Below, piece by piece: positions 46,372 to 51,527 of a stretch of DNA of 64,000 nt. The notes under the pieces were generated by a model. The model worked only from the letters and a program-made list of their open reading frames with translations. It had not been told where the DNA came from and searched no databases. The first letter of the stretch is position 1. Every line of letters begins with the position of its first letter. Position numbers and translations under genes: made by a program. Source of the DNA: Roseimicrobium gellanilyticum (GTDB lineage Bacteria > Verrucomicrobiota > Verrucomicrobiia > Verrucomicrobiales > Verrucomicrobiaceae); assembly GCF_003315205.1 (NCBI RefSeq), contig NZ_QNRR01000017.1, positions 1-64,000 of the forward strand. Direction: 5' to 3'.

Positions 46372-46388
46372 TTTCTTCACTTGTTCAT

Positions 46389-46460
46389 GGGGTCATCGTT
46401 CAAACAGCAGTACAGCGTCTCGGCATGGCGCGGATCGGGGTGCGAGTCCCCGTGACTCCA
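46389..46460 (+). tRNA. tRNA-Ala(GGC)-like, G55, no encoded CCA
   Basis: Acceptor GGGGTCA/TGACTCC with G3-U70, as in the other Ala member. Anticodon stem GCGTC/GGCGC, loop TCGGCAT (C33), T-loop TGCGAGT, discriminator A followed by CTTT. Confidence 0.82.
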
Positions 46461-46489
46461 CTTTACTTTTCATTCTATTACATTTTTCT

Positions 46490-46564
46490 CGGGCACGAGG
46501 AAGACAGCAATCCGCGCCGTTCGGATCGGCGAGACACCCGGAGTATCCCCGGGGTGCCCGACCA
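46490..46564 (+). tRNA. tRNA-Pro(CGG)-like, G55
   Basis: Acceptor CGGGCAC/GTGCCCG with C1-G72, anticodon CGCCG/CGGCG with loop TTCGGAT, T-loop AGTATCC, discriminator A, CCA encoded. Third Pro isoacceptor. Confidence 0.85.
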
Positions 46565-46602
46565 TTTTGATTCATTCTATGTCATCCTACACATGCTCGA
46601 AC

Positions 46603-46675
46603 AGCCCTGTAGCTCAACTCGCAGAGCGCCCGGCTTTGGCCCGGGAGGTTGATGGTGCAAATCCATCCAGGGTTT
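46603..46675 (+). tRNA. tRNA-Gln(TTG)-like, G55, no encoded CCA
   Basis: Acceptor AGCCCTG/CAGGGTT, D loop AACTCGCA, anticodon CCCGG/CCGGG with loop CTTTGGC, T-loop TGCAAAT. Discriminator T (G expected) followed by TCGCA. Closely related to the CTG member. Confidence 0.83.
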
Positions 46676-46700
46676 TCGCATGTGTGATGCATCAAAGCAC

Positions 46701-46775
46701 GCGTCAATAGCTCAATAGGAGAGCGCCGTCCTGACACGACGGAGGCCGGCGGGGCAGAACCGTCTTGGCGCACCA
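46701..46775 (+). tRNA. tRNA-Val(GAC)-like, G55
   Basis: Acceptor GCGTCAA/TTGGCGC, D stem GCTC/GAGC with loop AATAGGA, anticodon CCGTC/GACGG with loop CTGACAC, T-loop GGCAGAA, discriminator A, CCA encoded. Confidence 0.86.
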
Positions 46776-46803
46776 TTTCCATTCCATTTCTTCATATCAC
46801 CAA

Positions 46804-46880
46804 GGCTCCTGAAGCTCAATGTATCGAGCGCCGCGCTTCGAACGCGGAGGTTGCAGGCGAAAATCCTGTCAGGAGTACCA
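46804..46880 (+). tRNA. tRNA-Arg(TCG)-like, G55
   Basis: Acceptor GCTCCTG/CAGGAGT, D stem GCTC/GAGC with loop AATGTATC, anticodon CCGCG/CGCGG with loop CTTCGAA, T-loop CGAAAAT, discriminator A, CCA encoded. Confidence 0.84.
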
Positions 46881-46888
46881 GCTTCTGA

Positions 46889-46917
46889 GTCGATAGTTGA
46901 GGGTTGATAGTTGATAG
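46889..46917. repeat. Short tandem repeat (GATAGTTGA-like)
   Basis: CGATAGTTGAGGGTTGATAG followed by TTGATAG: three diverged copies of a nonamer in the spacer after tRNA-Arg(TCG). Low-complexity intergenic sequence. Confidence 0.5.
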
Positions 46918-46949
46918 CCTGAAGATCTCTCAGAGACTTGACCCTTTTC

Positions 46950-47025
46950 CCCGGCGTAGTCCAACAGCAGAGACAATCCGCTCAGAACGGATGCAGTGCG
47001 GGTGCAACTCCTGCCGCCGGGACCA
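46950..47025 (+). tRNA. tRNA-Leu(CAG)-like, G55, short variable arm
   Basis: Acceptor CCCGGCG/CGCCGGG, D loop CAACAGCAGA, anticodon ATCCG/CGGAT with loop CTCAGAA, variable region only GCAGT, T-loop TGCAACT, discriminator A, CCA encoded. Bacterial Leu tRNAs normally have a long variable arm. Confidence 0.86.
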
Positions 47026-47040
47026 TTTCGCAGAACACGT

Positions 47041-47113
47041 GCTCCCATAGCCCAACAGCAGAGGCAGCCGGCTTAAACCCGGAACAGTGCCGGTGCGAGT
47101 CCGGCTGGGAGTA
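47041..47113 (+). tRNA. tRNA-Leu(TAA)-like, G55, short variable arm, no CCA
   Basis: Acceptor GCTCCCA/TGGGAGT, D stem GCC/GGC, loop CAACAGCAGA, anticodon loop CTTAAAC, variable region ACAGT, T-loop TGCGAGT, discriminator A followed by TCTT. Confidence 0.85.
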
Positions 47114-47128
47114 TCTTTTCATCATCAC

Positions 47129-47204
47129 GCCCGCGTAGCCCAATAGCAGAGGCAGCGAGCTCAAACCTCGCAAAGTGCGGGTGCGACTCCCGCCGCGGGC
47201 ACCA
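47129..47204 (+). tRNA. tRNA-Leu(CAA)-like, G55, short variable arm
   Basis: Acceptor GCCCGCG/CGCGGGC, D stem GCC/GGC, anticodon GCGAG/CTCGC with loop CTCAAAC, variable region AAAGT, T-loop TGCGACT, discriminator A, CCA encoded. Confidence 0.87.
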
Positions 47205-47229
47205 TTGTTTTCCGTTTCAGCCTTTTCAT

Positions 47230-47324
47230 GGAAGAGAGGCGACTAGCCAGGTCGTCGCGTCTGTTTGCTAAACAGGTGTTCCCTTCACGGGGAACTGCGG
47301 GGGCAGCACCCGCCTCTTCCGCCA
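47230..47324 (+). tRNA. tRNA-Ser(GCT)-like, G55, class II
   Basis: Acceptor GGAAGAG/CTCTTCC, anticodon stem TCTGT/ACAGG with loop TTGCTAA, variable arm GTTCCC/GGGAAC, T-loop GGCAGCA, discriminator G, CCA encoded. Third Ser member. Confidence 0.86.
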
Positions 47325-47363
47325 TTTTAAGTTCAGTTTGTGTTTGTCGTTCTTTCGCCTCTG

Positions 47364-47500
47364 GATTCCTGCAGGGGCTTCGCAATCGGATACTTATGCT
47401 CCGGCACCATCACCAACTATCCAGCATGATCTGGAAACTGTGGGTCACGGGATGGCAGATCGAAAGCTCATGCTCCCTTTGCGGGCCCCCTGCAGGAATC
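47364..47500 (+). ncRNA. Structured RNA closed by a perfect 14-bp stem
   Basis: GATTCCTGCAGGGG (47364-47377) pairs exactly with CCCCTGCAGGAATC (47487-47500), enclosing about 109 bases with further helices (CCAG/CTGG at 421-424/431-434; ACCATC/GATGGC). It replaces a tRNA-like unit in an otherwise regular array, between Ser(GCT) and Leu(GAG). No ORF. Family unknown. Confidence 0.6.
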
Positions 47501-47533
47501 AGGACAAGTGATCCTTTCCATTCAATTTCTCAT

Positions 47534-47609
47534 GGTCGCGTAGCCCAATAGCAGAGGCACGGCGTCGAGAGCGCCGCGAGTGCTGGTGCAAGTCCAGTCG
47601 CGACTACCA
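47534..47609 (+). tRNA. tRNA-Leu(GAG)-like, G55, short variable arm
   Basis: Acceptor GGTCGCG/CGCGACT, D stem GCC/GGC, loop CAATAGCAGA, anticodon CGGCG/CGCCG with loop TCGAGAG (C33), variable region CGAGT, T-loop TGCAAGT, discriminator A, CCA encoded. Confidence 0.85.
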
Positions 47610-47632
47610 TTTTCTTAAATTCAACCATTCAT

Positions 47633-47707
47633 GGGCTTGAAGCTTTGGCAGCGAAGCAACCGCCTCTTAAGCGGAAGAGCAGGGTGCATGTCCCTGCGAG
47701 CCCACCA
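47633..47707 (+). tRNA. tRNA-Lys(CTT)-like, G55
   Basis: Acceptor GGGCTTG/CGAGCCC, D stem GCTT/AAGC with loop TGGCAGCG, anticodon loop CTCTTAA, T-loop TGCATGT, discriminator A, CCA encoded. Last G55 unit; the Y RNA zone begins immediately after. Confidence 0.86.
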
Positions 47708-47710
47708 ATT

Positions 47711-47808
47711 TTCCGGCAGCGAGGTATCGGGATACTTCGGTTCTTACAGGTTCGACTCCTGTCATTTCCGCCATGCGGGGATGATGCCCGTGCCACTTTT
47801 CTCCGGAA
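47711..47808 (+). ncRNA. Y RNA-like unit a (T arm and closed acceptor)
   Basis: Outer helix TTCCGG/CCGGAA, 5' loop CAGCGA opposite ACTTTTCT, inner helix GGTA(T)CGGG/CCCGTGCC. Inside: T arm ACAGG-TTCGACT-CCTGT, acceptor 3' strand CATTTCC (763-769), seven-base loop GCCATGC, acceptor 5' strand GGGGATG (777-783). Thus the acceptor strands are in permuted order, as in YrlA RNAs. No D arm. Confidence 0.65.
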
Positions 47809-47815
47809 TCCATTT

Positions 47816-47948
47816 TTGCGGCAGTGAGATCAGAGTTCCTTCGTAGCTGAGCTGGTACAGCAAACGCTGTTAGCGTTTGGCGCGGGTTCAAATCCCGCCG
47901 AGCGCGGAGTCATCCGCGTTCAAGCACTCAGGTCGGTGTCCTCCGCAA
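47816..47948 (+). ncRNA. Y RNA-like unit b (with Asn-type D, anticodon and T arms)
   Basis: Outer helix TTGCGG/CCGCAA, loop CAGTGA opposite GGTGTCCT, inner helix GATCAGAG/CTCAGGTC (one A-A mismatch). Inside (about 47837-47906) is a nearly complete tRNA-Asn(GTT)-like fold with canonical D-loop AGCTGGTA and T-loop TTCAAAT. Its 3' acceptor strand CGAGCGC can pair either with TCCTTCG before it (5 of 7) or with GCGTTCA after it (6 of 7). Confidence 0.6.
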
Positions 47949-47965
47949 TCATCTCTTTCAATAGC

Positions 47966-47987
47966 AAGGCTTCTGGAGAAGCCTTCT
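47966..47987. repeat. Copy of the dispersed 22-base palindromic repeat, inside the Y RNA zone
   Basis: AAGGCTTCTGGAGAAGCCTT plus CT, identical to 4543-4564, between Y RNA-like units b and c. A diverged relative occurs at about 48159-48182 between units c and d. Confidence 0.7.
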
Positions 47988-47998
47988 GCGTTCAAATT

Positions 47999-48134
47999 TC
48001 GAGGTAGTGAAATTGGAGATCCTTCGTTTTGGGAACGACAGGTCGCTGGTTCGAGTCCAGCCGATGGCTTATTCGATGCCATCGTAGCTCAGGGGTTAGA
48101 GCGGTATCGGTGCTCCGATTGGTTTTCTCCTCGA
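47999..48134 (+). ncRNA. Y RNA-like unit c (permuted tRNA-Pro-like module)
   Basis: Outer helix TCGAGG/CCTCGA, loop TAGTGA opposite GGTTTTCT, inner helix AATTGGAG/CTCCGATT. Inside: hairpin TCGT/ACGA with loop TTTGGGA (anticodon TGG), T arm GCTGG-TTCGAGT-CCAGC, acceptor 3' strand CGATGGC (48062-48068), loop, acceptor 5' strand GCCATCG (48078-48084, perfect complement), then D arm GCTC-AGGGGTTA-GAGC. A full permuted tRNA on a Y-type stem. Confidence 0.72.
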
Positions 48135-48192
48135 TTCCCATTTTGTATCTTTGTATCGCAAGGCTTCCGACGAGGCCTGCTACGTTCCCTTT

Positions 48193-48352
48193 CGGGGCAG
48201 TGAGACTGGAGCTACTTCGCTCATAACGAACAGGTCGCCGGTTCGATTCCGGCCGGCAGTACTTTTCAGTGCTGCTGTAGCTCAGTGGCAGAGCAGTTGG
48301 TGGCATCGTGAGATTCACGCCGTCATCGTTCCTCCGGTCATTGTTCTCCCCG
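48193..48352 (+). ncRNA. Y RNA-like unit d (permuted tRNA-Met/Ile-like module)
   Basis: Outer helix CGGGG/CCCCG, loop CAGTGA opposite ATTGTTCT, inner helix GACTGGAG/CTCCGGTC. Inside: hairpin TTCG/CGAA with loop CTCATAA, T arm GCCGG-TTCGATT-CCGGC, acceptor 3' strand CGGCAGT (48254-48260), loop of ten, acceptor 5' strand GCTGCTG (48271-48277; all seven pair with two G-U), D arm GCTC-AGTGGCA-GAGC. Confidence 0.72.
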
Positions 48353-48370
48353 TTCCCTTTCAATTTAAAC

Positions 48371-48410
48371 CGGGGCTGTGAGCGTCTGCCATAGGCGGCG
48401 CACTGCCCCA
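48371..48410 (+). ncRNA. GC-rich hairpin, possible degenerate Y-type unit
   Basis: CGGGGCTGTGAGCGTCTGCC, loop ATA, then GGCGGCGC and TGCCCC: an outer GGGGC/GCCCC and inner GCG-CTGCC/GGC-GCGC helix with a CTGTGA-like loop on the 5' side. Too diverged to call firmly. Confidence 0.3.
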
Positions 48411-48415
48411 ACCCT

Positions 48416-48485
48416 TTGGGGTAGTGAGGTTGGAGTTACTTCGTCTATCAAACGCAACCCGGCTCCGACCACTGTTTCTCCCCAA
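48416..48485 (+). ncRNA. Y RNA-like unit e (stem module without tRNA insert)
   Basis: Outer helix TTGGGG/CCCCAA, loop TAGTGA opposite ACTGTTTCT, inner helix GGTTGGAG/CTCCGACC, closed by only 27 bases with no T arm. The stem matches units a-d, so the stem module can exist alone. Confidence 0.6.
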
Positions 48486-48500
48486 TCCATTCAAACCCCT

Positions 48501-48645
48501 TTCGCGGCAGTGAAGACGGGATTTCTTCGCGTCATCCACATTCACACCGGTTTGCCATTCCCATGAGCAGGGTGCCGGCAACGGCAGCAGGTTCGAGTCC
48601 TGCGATGCGGTGTGAGAGCCTGTCTGCTTTCTCCGCGAATTTTTT
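48501..48645 (+). ncRNA. Y RNA-like unit f, followed by a T-run
   Basis: Outer helix TTCGCGG/CCGCGAA, loop CAGTGA opposite GCTTTCT, inner helix AGACGGG/CCTGTCT. Inside: helix TCACACCG/CGGTGTGA, hairpin CCC/GGG, and T arm GCAGG-TTCGAGT-CCTGC. Module order is not clearly permuted. Six T follow the stem (48640-48645), giving a possible transcription end. Confidence 0.58.
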
Positions 48646-48700
48646 CCTTTCCCATGTCGGTGCCAGATGCGCCGTCATGCCACGCAGCAACCAAGATACT

Positions 48701-48761
48701 GCGGGGCAGTGAGACCATGCGCCCTCTCCTGGAAGCTGAGGCCGGTCATCGTGCTCCCCGC
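48701..48761 (+). ncRNA. Y RNA-like unit g in the Ro60 leader
   Basis: Outer helix GCGGGG/CCCCGC, loop CAGTGA opposite ATCGTGCT, inner helix GACC/GGTC, closed by about 27 bases without a tRNA module. It ends 21 bases before the Ro60 ATG, so it may be a binding site in the mRNA leader rather than a free RNA. Confidence 0.58.
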
Positions 48762-48782
48762 TTTTCCCAAAAAGACAACACC

Positions 48783-50213
48783 ATGAAGTTCAATATTCTC
48801 AAGACCAGCCGTGCGCGTGGCAACACTCTCAACAAGGCTGGCGGCGAAGCCTACGTCGAAACGGCGAAGCTCGAACTCGCCTCCCTGCTCATGACGAGCA
48901 TGCTGGGTGACCAGTACTACCGCACGGCGGATGCCGCGACGAAGCGCATCAAGGAACTCGTCGCGCAGACGGGTGACAAGAAGTTCGTGGCGAAGGCCGC
49001 GCTTTACGCCCGCAAGGAAGCGGGTATGCGCTCCGTCTCCCACCTGGTGGCGAGTGAACTCGCCCACATGGTGAAGGGCGAACCGTGGACGGCGAAGTTC
49101 TACGACCGTGTCGTGCATCGTCCGGATGACGCACTGGAAACGCTGGCGTGTTACGTCGGTACGTATGGCCGCCCGATCCCGAACGCCCTGAAGAAGGGTC
49201 TCGGCAAGGCACTGGCTCGTTTCGACGAATACCAGATCGCGAAGTACCGCAAGACGAACGCGGAGATCTCCCTCGTGGACCTGGTGAACCTCGTTCACCC
49301 GCCGCACACGGAAGCCCTGCGCAAGCTGGTGAACGGCACGCTCGCCCCCGCGGAAACGTGGGAAACGAAGCTGACGCAGGCCGGCGCCAATGCGGAAACG
49401 GATGCCGAACTGGCGGACCTGAAGAAGGACGCCTGGACGGAGCTCATCCGCTCGCGCAAGCTGGGCTACTTCGCGCTGCTGCGTAACCTGCGCAACATCG
49501 TGGCCACGGCGCCCGATGCGATCGAGGACGCGATCGCGATGCTCACGGATGCGCGCCTCATCAAGAAGTCCCTCGTCATGCCATTCCGTTTCACGACGGC
49601 GCTCGAAGCGCTGCAGTCCTCCGGTCTTCCGGCTGCCAGCCGCGTGCTCGCCGCGCTCAGTGATGCGGTGGATGCGTCTCTCGCCAATGTCCCTCGCTAC
49701 GAAGGCAAGACCCTCGTGGCTCTGGATGGCTCCGGCTCCATGATGGGCAAGCCGAGCAAGATCGGTGCGCTCTTCACGGCGACGCTCGCCAAGGCGAATG
49801 ATGCGGACGTGATGCTCTTCAGCGATGACGCGAAGTACGTGTCCATCAACAAGCGTGATACCACCCTGACGGTGGCCAACTGGCTGGAACGCCAGTGCGC
49901 CTCCGCCGGCACGAACTTCCACGCGATTTTCAACCGCGCGGTGAGTTCCTACGACCGCATCATCATCCTCTCTGACATGCAGGGCTGGATCGGCCATGAC
50001 ACGCCGGTCGCCAGCTTCGACGCTTGGAAGGCGAAGTATGGTGCGTCTCCCAAGGTCTTCTCCTTTGACCTCCAGGGCTACGGCACGCTGCAGTTTCCGC
50101 AGCGCGATGTGTACTGCCTCGCGGGCTTTTCGGACAAGACGTTCGACACGCTCCAGCGCCTCGAATCTGATCAGGCAGCGTTCCTGAAGCAGATTGAGGT
50201 GATTGAGCTGTAG
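48783..50213 (+). CDS. Ro60-like TROVE/vWA RNA-binding protein
   Basis: 476 residues from the ATG at 48783; an in-frame upstream extension would translate the structured leader and is rejected. The TROVE domain spans about 20-300: HEAT-like helices including RKEAGMRSVSHLVASEL, YGRPIPNALKKGLGKALARF and LGYFALLRNLRNI, the usual Ro motif. The vWA domain from about 308 has an intact MIDAS DGSGSM (315-320). Ro60 is a ring-shaped protein that binds Y RNAs on its outside and misfolded RNA ends in its cavity, and in bacteria works with exonucleases and RNA repair. Directly downstream of the Y RNA-like units. Confidence 0.92.
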   Translation: MKFNILKTSRARGNTLNKAGGEAYVETAKLELASLLMTSMLGDQYYRTADAATKRIKELVAQTGDKKFVAKAALYARKEAGMRSVSHLVASELAHMVKGEPWTAKFYDRVVHRPDDALETLACYVGTYGRPIPNALKKGLGKALARFDEYQIAKYRKTNAEISLVDLVNLVHPPHTEALRKLVNGTLAPAETWETKLTQAGANAETDAELADLKKDAWTELIRSRKLGYFALLRNLRNIVATAPDAIEDAIAMLTDARLIKKSLVMPFRFTTALEALQSSGLPAASRVLAALSDAVDASLANVPRYEGKTLVALDGSGSMMGKPSKIGALFTATLAKANDADVMLFSDDAKYVSINKRDTTLTVANWLERQCASAGTNFHAIFNRAVSSYDRIIILSDMQGWIGHDTPVASFDAWKAKYGASPKVFSFDLQGYGTLQFPQRDVYCLAGFSDKTFDTLQRLESDQAAFLKQIEVIEL

Positions 50214-50230
50214 TCCAACTCACATTCACT

Positions 50231-50264
50231 GGTGCCCGTAGCGGGAACTACAGGCACCGGTTTT
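50231..50264 (+). terminator. Hairpin terminator after the Ro60 gene
   Basis: GGTGCC-C-GTAG pairs with CTAC-A-GGCACC around CGGGAA, followed by GGTTTT. 17 bases after the Ro60 stop. Confidence 0.7.
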
Positions 50265-50557
50265 CATTTCAGGCTGCAGCAGGATCTTACTGCCGCCATT
50301 CAACCTTTCCCGAGATGTCTTGAGCAGCCAACCGGCGTTGCCGGTCATGGTTCTGCGAATCCGGCTCTCTGGAACTACTGGCCTAGAACCAGAACGGTAA
50401 CCTGGGTTCGACTCCCAACAACAACTCACGCCAGCGGCCTACACTCTGCGTGTGAGCCCCGACATGGCCCTGTGCGGCTGGCTACTTGCCACGTCGCCCG
50501 CTGTGTCGCGGCGGCCGCTGCCGTGATCATTTTCTTCAATCAACATTCAAAACTCCC
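50265..50557. other. Intergenic stretch with degenerate Y-like hairpin and tRNA-Leu-like 3' fragment
   Basis: A hairpin ACCGGC-GTT-GCCGGT flanked by GCAG/CTGC with a loop CATGGTT resembles the Y-type stem in miniature (about 50318-50358). It is followed by an anticodon arm CTGG-CCTAGAA-CCAG (anticodon TAG) and a T arm TGGG-TTCGACT-CCCA (about 50374-50425). No complete cloverleaf. No protein gene before 50558. Confidence 0.45.
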
Positions 50558-51355
50558 ATGAATTTCGAACACCAACTCATCATCCTAGCAGCGTGCCTTG
50601 TTGCGGCACGTGTGCTGTGGGTGCGCTACCGCTACGAATACTTGATCACGGAAGGTTGCGAAGGGCTGCTGTACCATGAAGGTCGCCTGGTGAATACGCT
50701 GCGTGCGGGTCGCCCTGTGCGCTGGGGCCGCAACTTCCGCGTCGATGTGATCGGCGTGCGCAAGACGCTGCTTCAGGTCGCCGGTCAGGAAGTGCTGACG
50801 GCGGACAATGTGAGCGTGAAGCTCAGCGCCGTGCTGACGATCCAGATTGTCGATGCCGCGAAGAGCGTGCTCGTGGCGGATAGCTACCTCACGCATCTCT
50901 ACAACTCGACCCAGGCCGCCATGCGCGTGGCGGTGGGAGGCATCACTGCGGAAGCGCTGCTGGAGCAGCGTGCTGCCATCAGCGCTCAGCTTCGTACTGC
51001 CGTGCAGCCCGTGACGGAATCCGTCGGTGTGCAATTGCATGCAGTAGAAGTCCGTGATGTGATGCTGCCCGGTGACCTTCGCAAGGCTTTCAGCGAAACG
51101 CTCAAGGCCAGGCAAGAAAGCCAAGCCGCCTTGGAACGCGCCCGTGGCGAGTCTGCGGCGCTGCGTCATTTGGCGAATACCGCCCGCCTGATGGAAAGCC
51201 ATCCAGGGCTCACCACACTACGCTTCCTGCAAACGCTCGAAGCAAAGGGCACGGGGCAGACTTACATGATGAATGATCTGTCTGCGCTGCTGCCAGTGCT
51301 GCGAGGACGCGGCGGAGTGAATGCCGACAACAGTGATGCTGTGAACGAGGGGTGA
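50558..51355 (+). CDS. SPFH/slipin (band 7) protein
   Basis: 265 residues from the ATG at 50558. One N-terminal hydrophobic helix (LIILAACLVAARVLW), then an SPFH domain: GCEGLLYHEGRLVNTLRAGRP, RKTLLQVAGQEVLTADNVSVKL, the DVMLPGDLRKAF motif, and a coiled-coil with ARQESQAALERARGESAALR. Slipins assemble membrane microdomain scaffolds. Slipin/band-7 genes are reported in RtcB/Ro RNA-repair gene neighbourhoods, and here it lies between Ro60 and RlaP on the same strand. Confidence 0.85.
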   Translation: MNFEHQLIILAACLVAARVLWVRYRYEYLITEGCEGLLYHEGRLVNTLRAGRPVRWGRNFRVDVIGVRKTLLQVAGQEVLTADNVSVKLSAVLTIQIVDAAKSVLVADSYLTHLYNSTQAAMRVAVGGITAEALLEQRAAISAQLRTAVQPVTESVGVQLHAVEVRDVMLPGDLRKAFSETLKARQESQAALERARGESAALRHLANTARLMESHPGLTTLRFLQTLEAKGTGQTYMMNDLSALLPVLRGRGGVNADNSDAVNEG

Positions 51356-51527
51356 AGCATCCCGACAGTTGCCGTCCTCTTCTGAGCGAATCTCAGGGGA
51401 CTTACACGGCAGCAAGCTGCCTCGGGAAAGCTGGAGCAAGCTCCAGCACTCCAAATGATGCTGCGCATCAATGCAGCTATCGATCAGAGCCAATCACTTT
51501 CTCCCAACCCTACACCGATAGAACCCC
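51356..51527. other. Intergenic stretch
   Basis: Contains a small hairpin GCTGGAGC-AA-GCTCCAGC (about 51430-51447) and no tRNA-like sequence or ORF. May be the leader of the RlaP gene. Confidence 0.4.

Larger units (their letters stand above)
43579..47707 (+). other. Array of 35 tRNA-like genes covering all 20 amino acids
   Basis: 35 plus-strand cloverleaf units of 72-95 bases, separated mostly by 10-40 bases with a recurrent ATTTC just after CCA. The anticodons cover all 20 amino acids. In 34 units T-loop position 55 is G: 18 read TGCRNNY or similar, nine read GG(C/T)AGNA, the rest AGCNNNN, CGCGATA, AGTATCC or CGAAAAT. D-loops usually read AAYAGCA in place of the GG-containing loop. Acceptor and T stems are near perfect. 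31 of 35 encode CCA. A lipoprotein gene and two structured RNAs lie inside the span. Confidence 0.9.

Noticed and set aside
43579-47707. Regular repeated units suggesting a CRISPR array
   Set aside because: The units are 72-95 bases, differ in sequence, and fold as tRNAs with CCA ends. There are no identical direct repeats with unique spacers and no cas genes.
47837-47906. Unit b interpreted as an ordinary tRNA-Asn gene
   Set aside because: D, anticodon and T arms are canonical, but only five of seven acceptor pairs form and no CCA follows. It lies inside a Y-type stem, so I treat it as part of that unit, though a pseudogene is possible.
44598-48581. Numerous ORFs of 60-210 codons on both strands through the tRNA-like array
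   Set aside because: They run across several tRNA-like genes and spacers, have low-complexity Ser/Arg/Pro/His-rich products and no ribosome binding sites. They are artefacts of GC-rich RNA genes.
48612-48782. N-terminal extension of the Ro60 frame
   Set aside because: It would translate part of Y unit f and all of unit g. The TROVE domain begins naturally at the ATG at 48783.
48600-48783. Sigma-54 type promoter for the repair genes, as in E. coli rtcBA
   Set aside because: I found no clear TGGCAC-N5-TTGCA pattern upstream of Ro60, and no RtcR-like regulator is encoded in the window.
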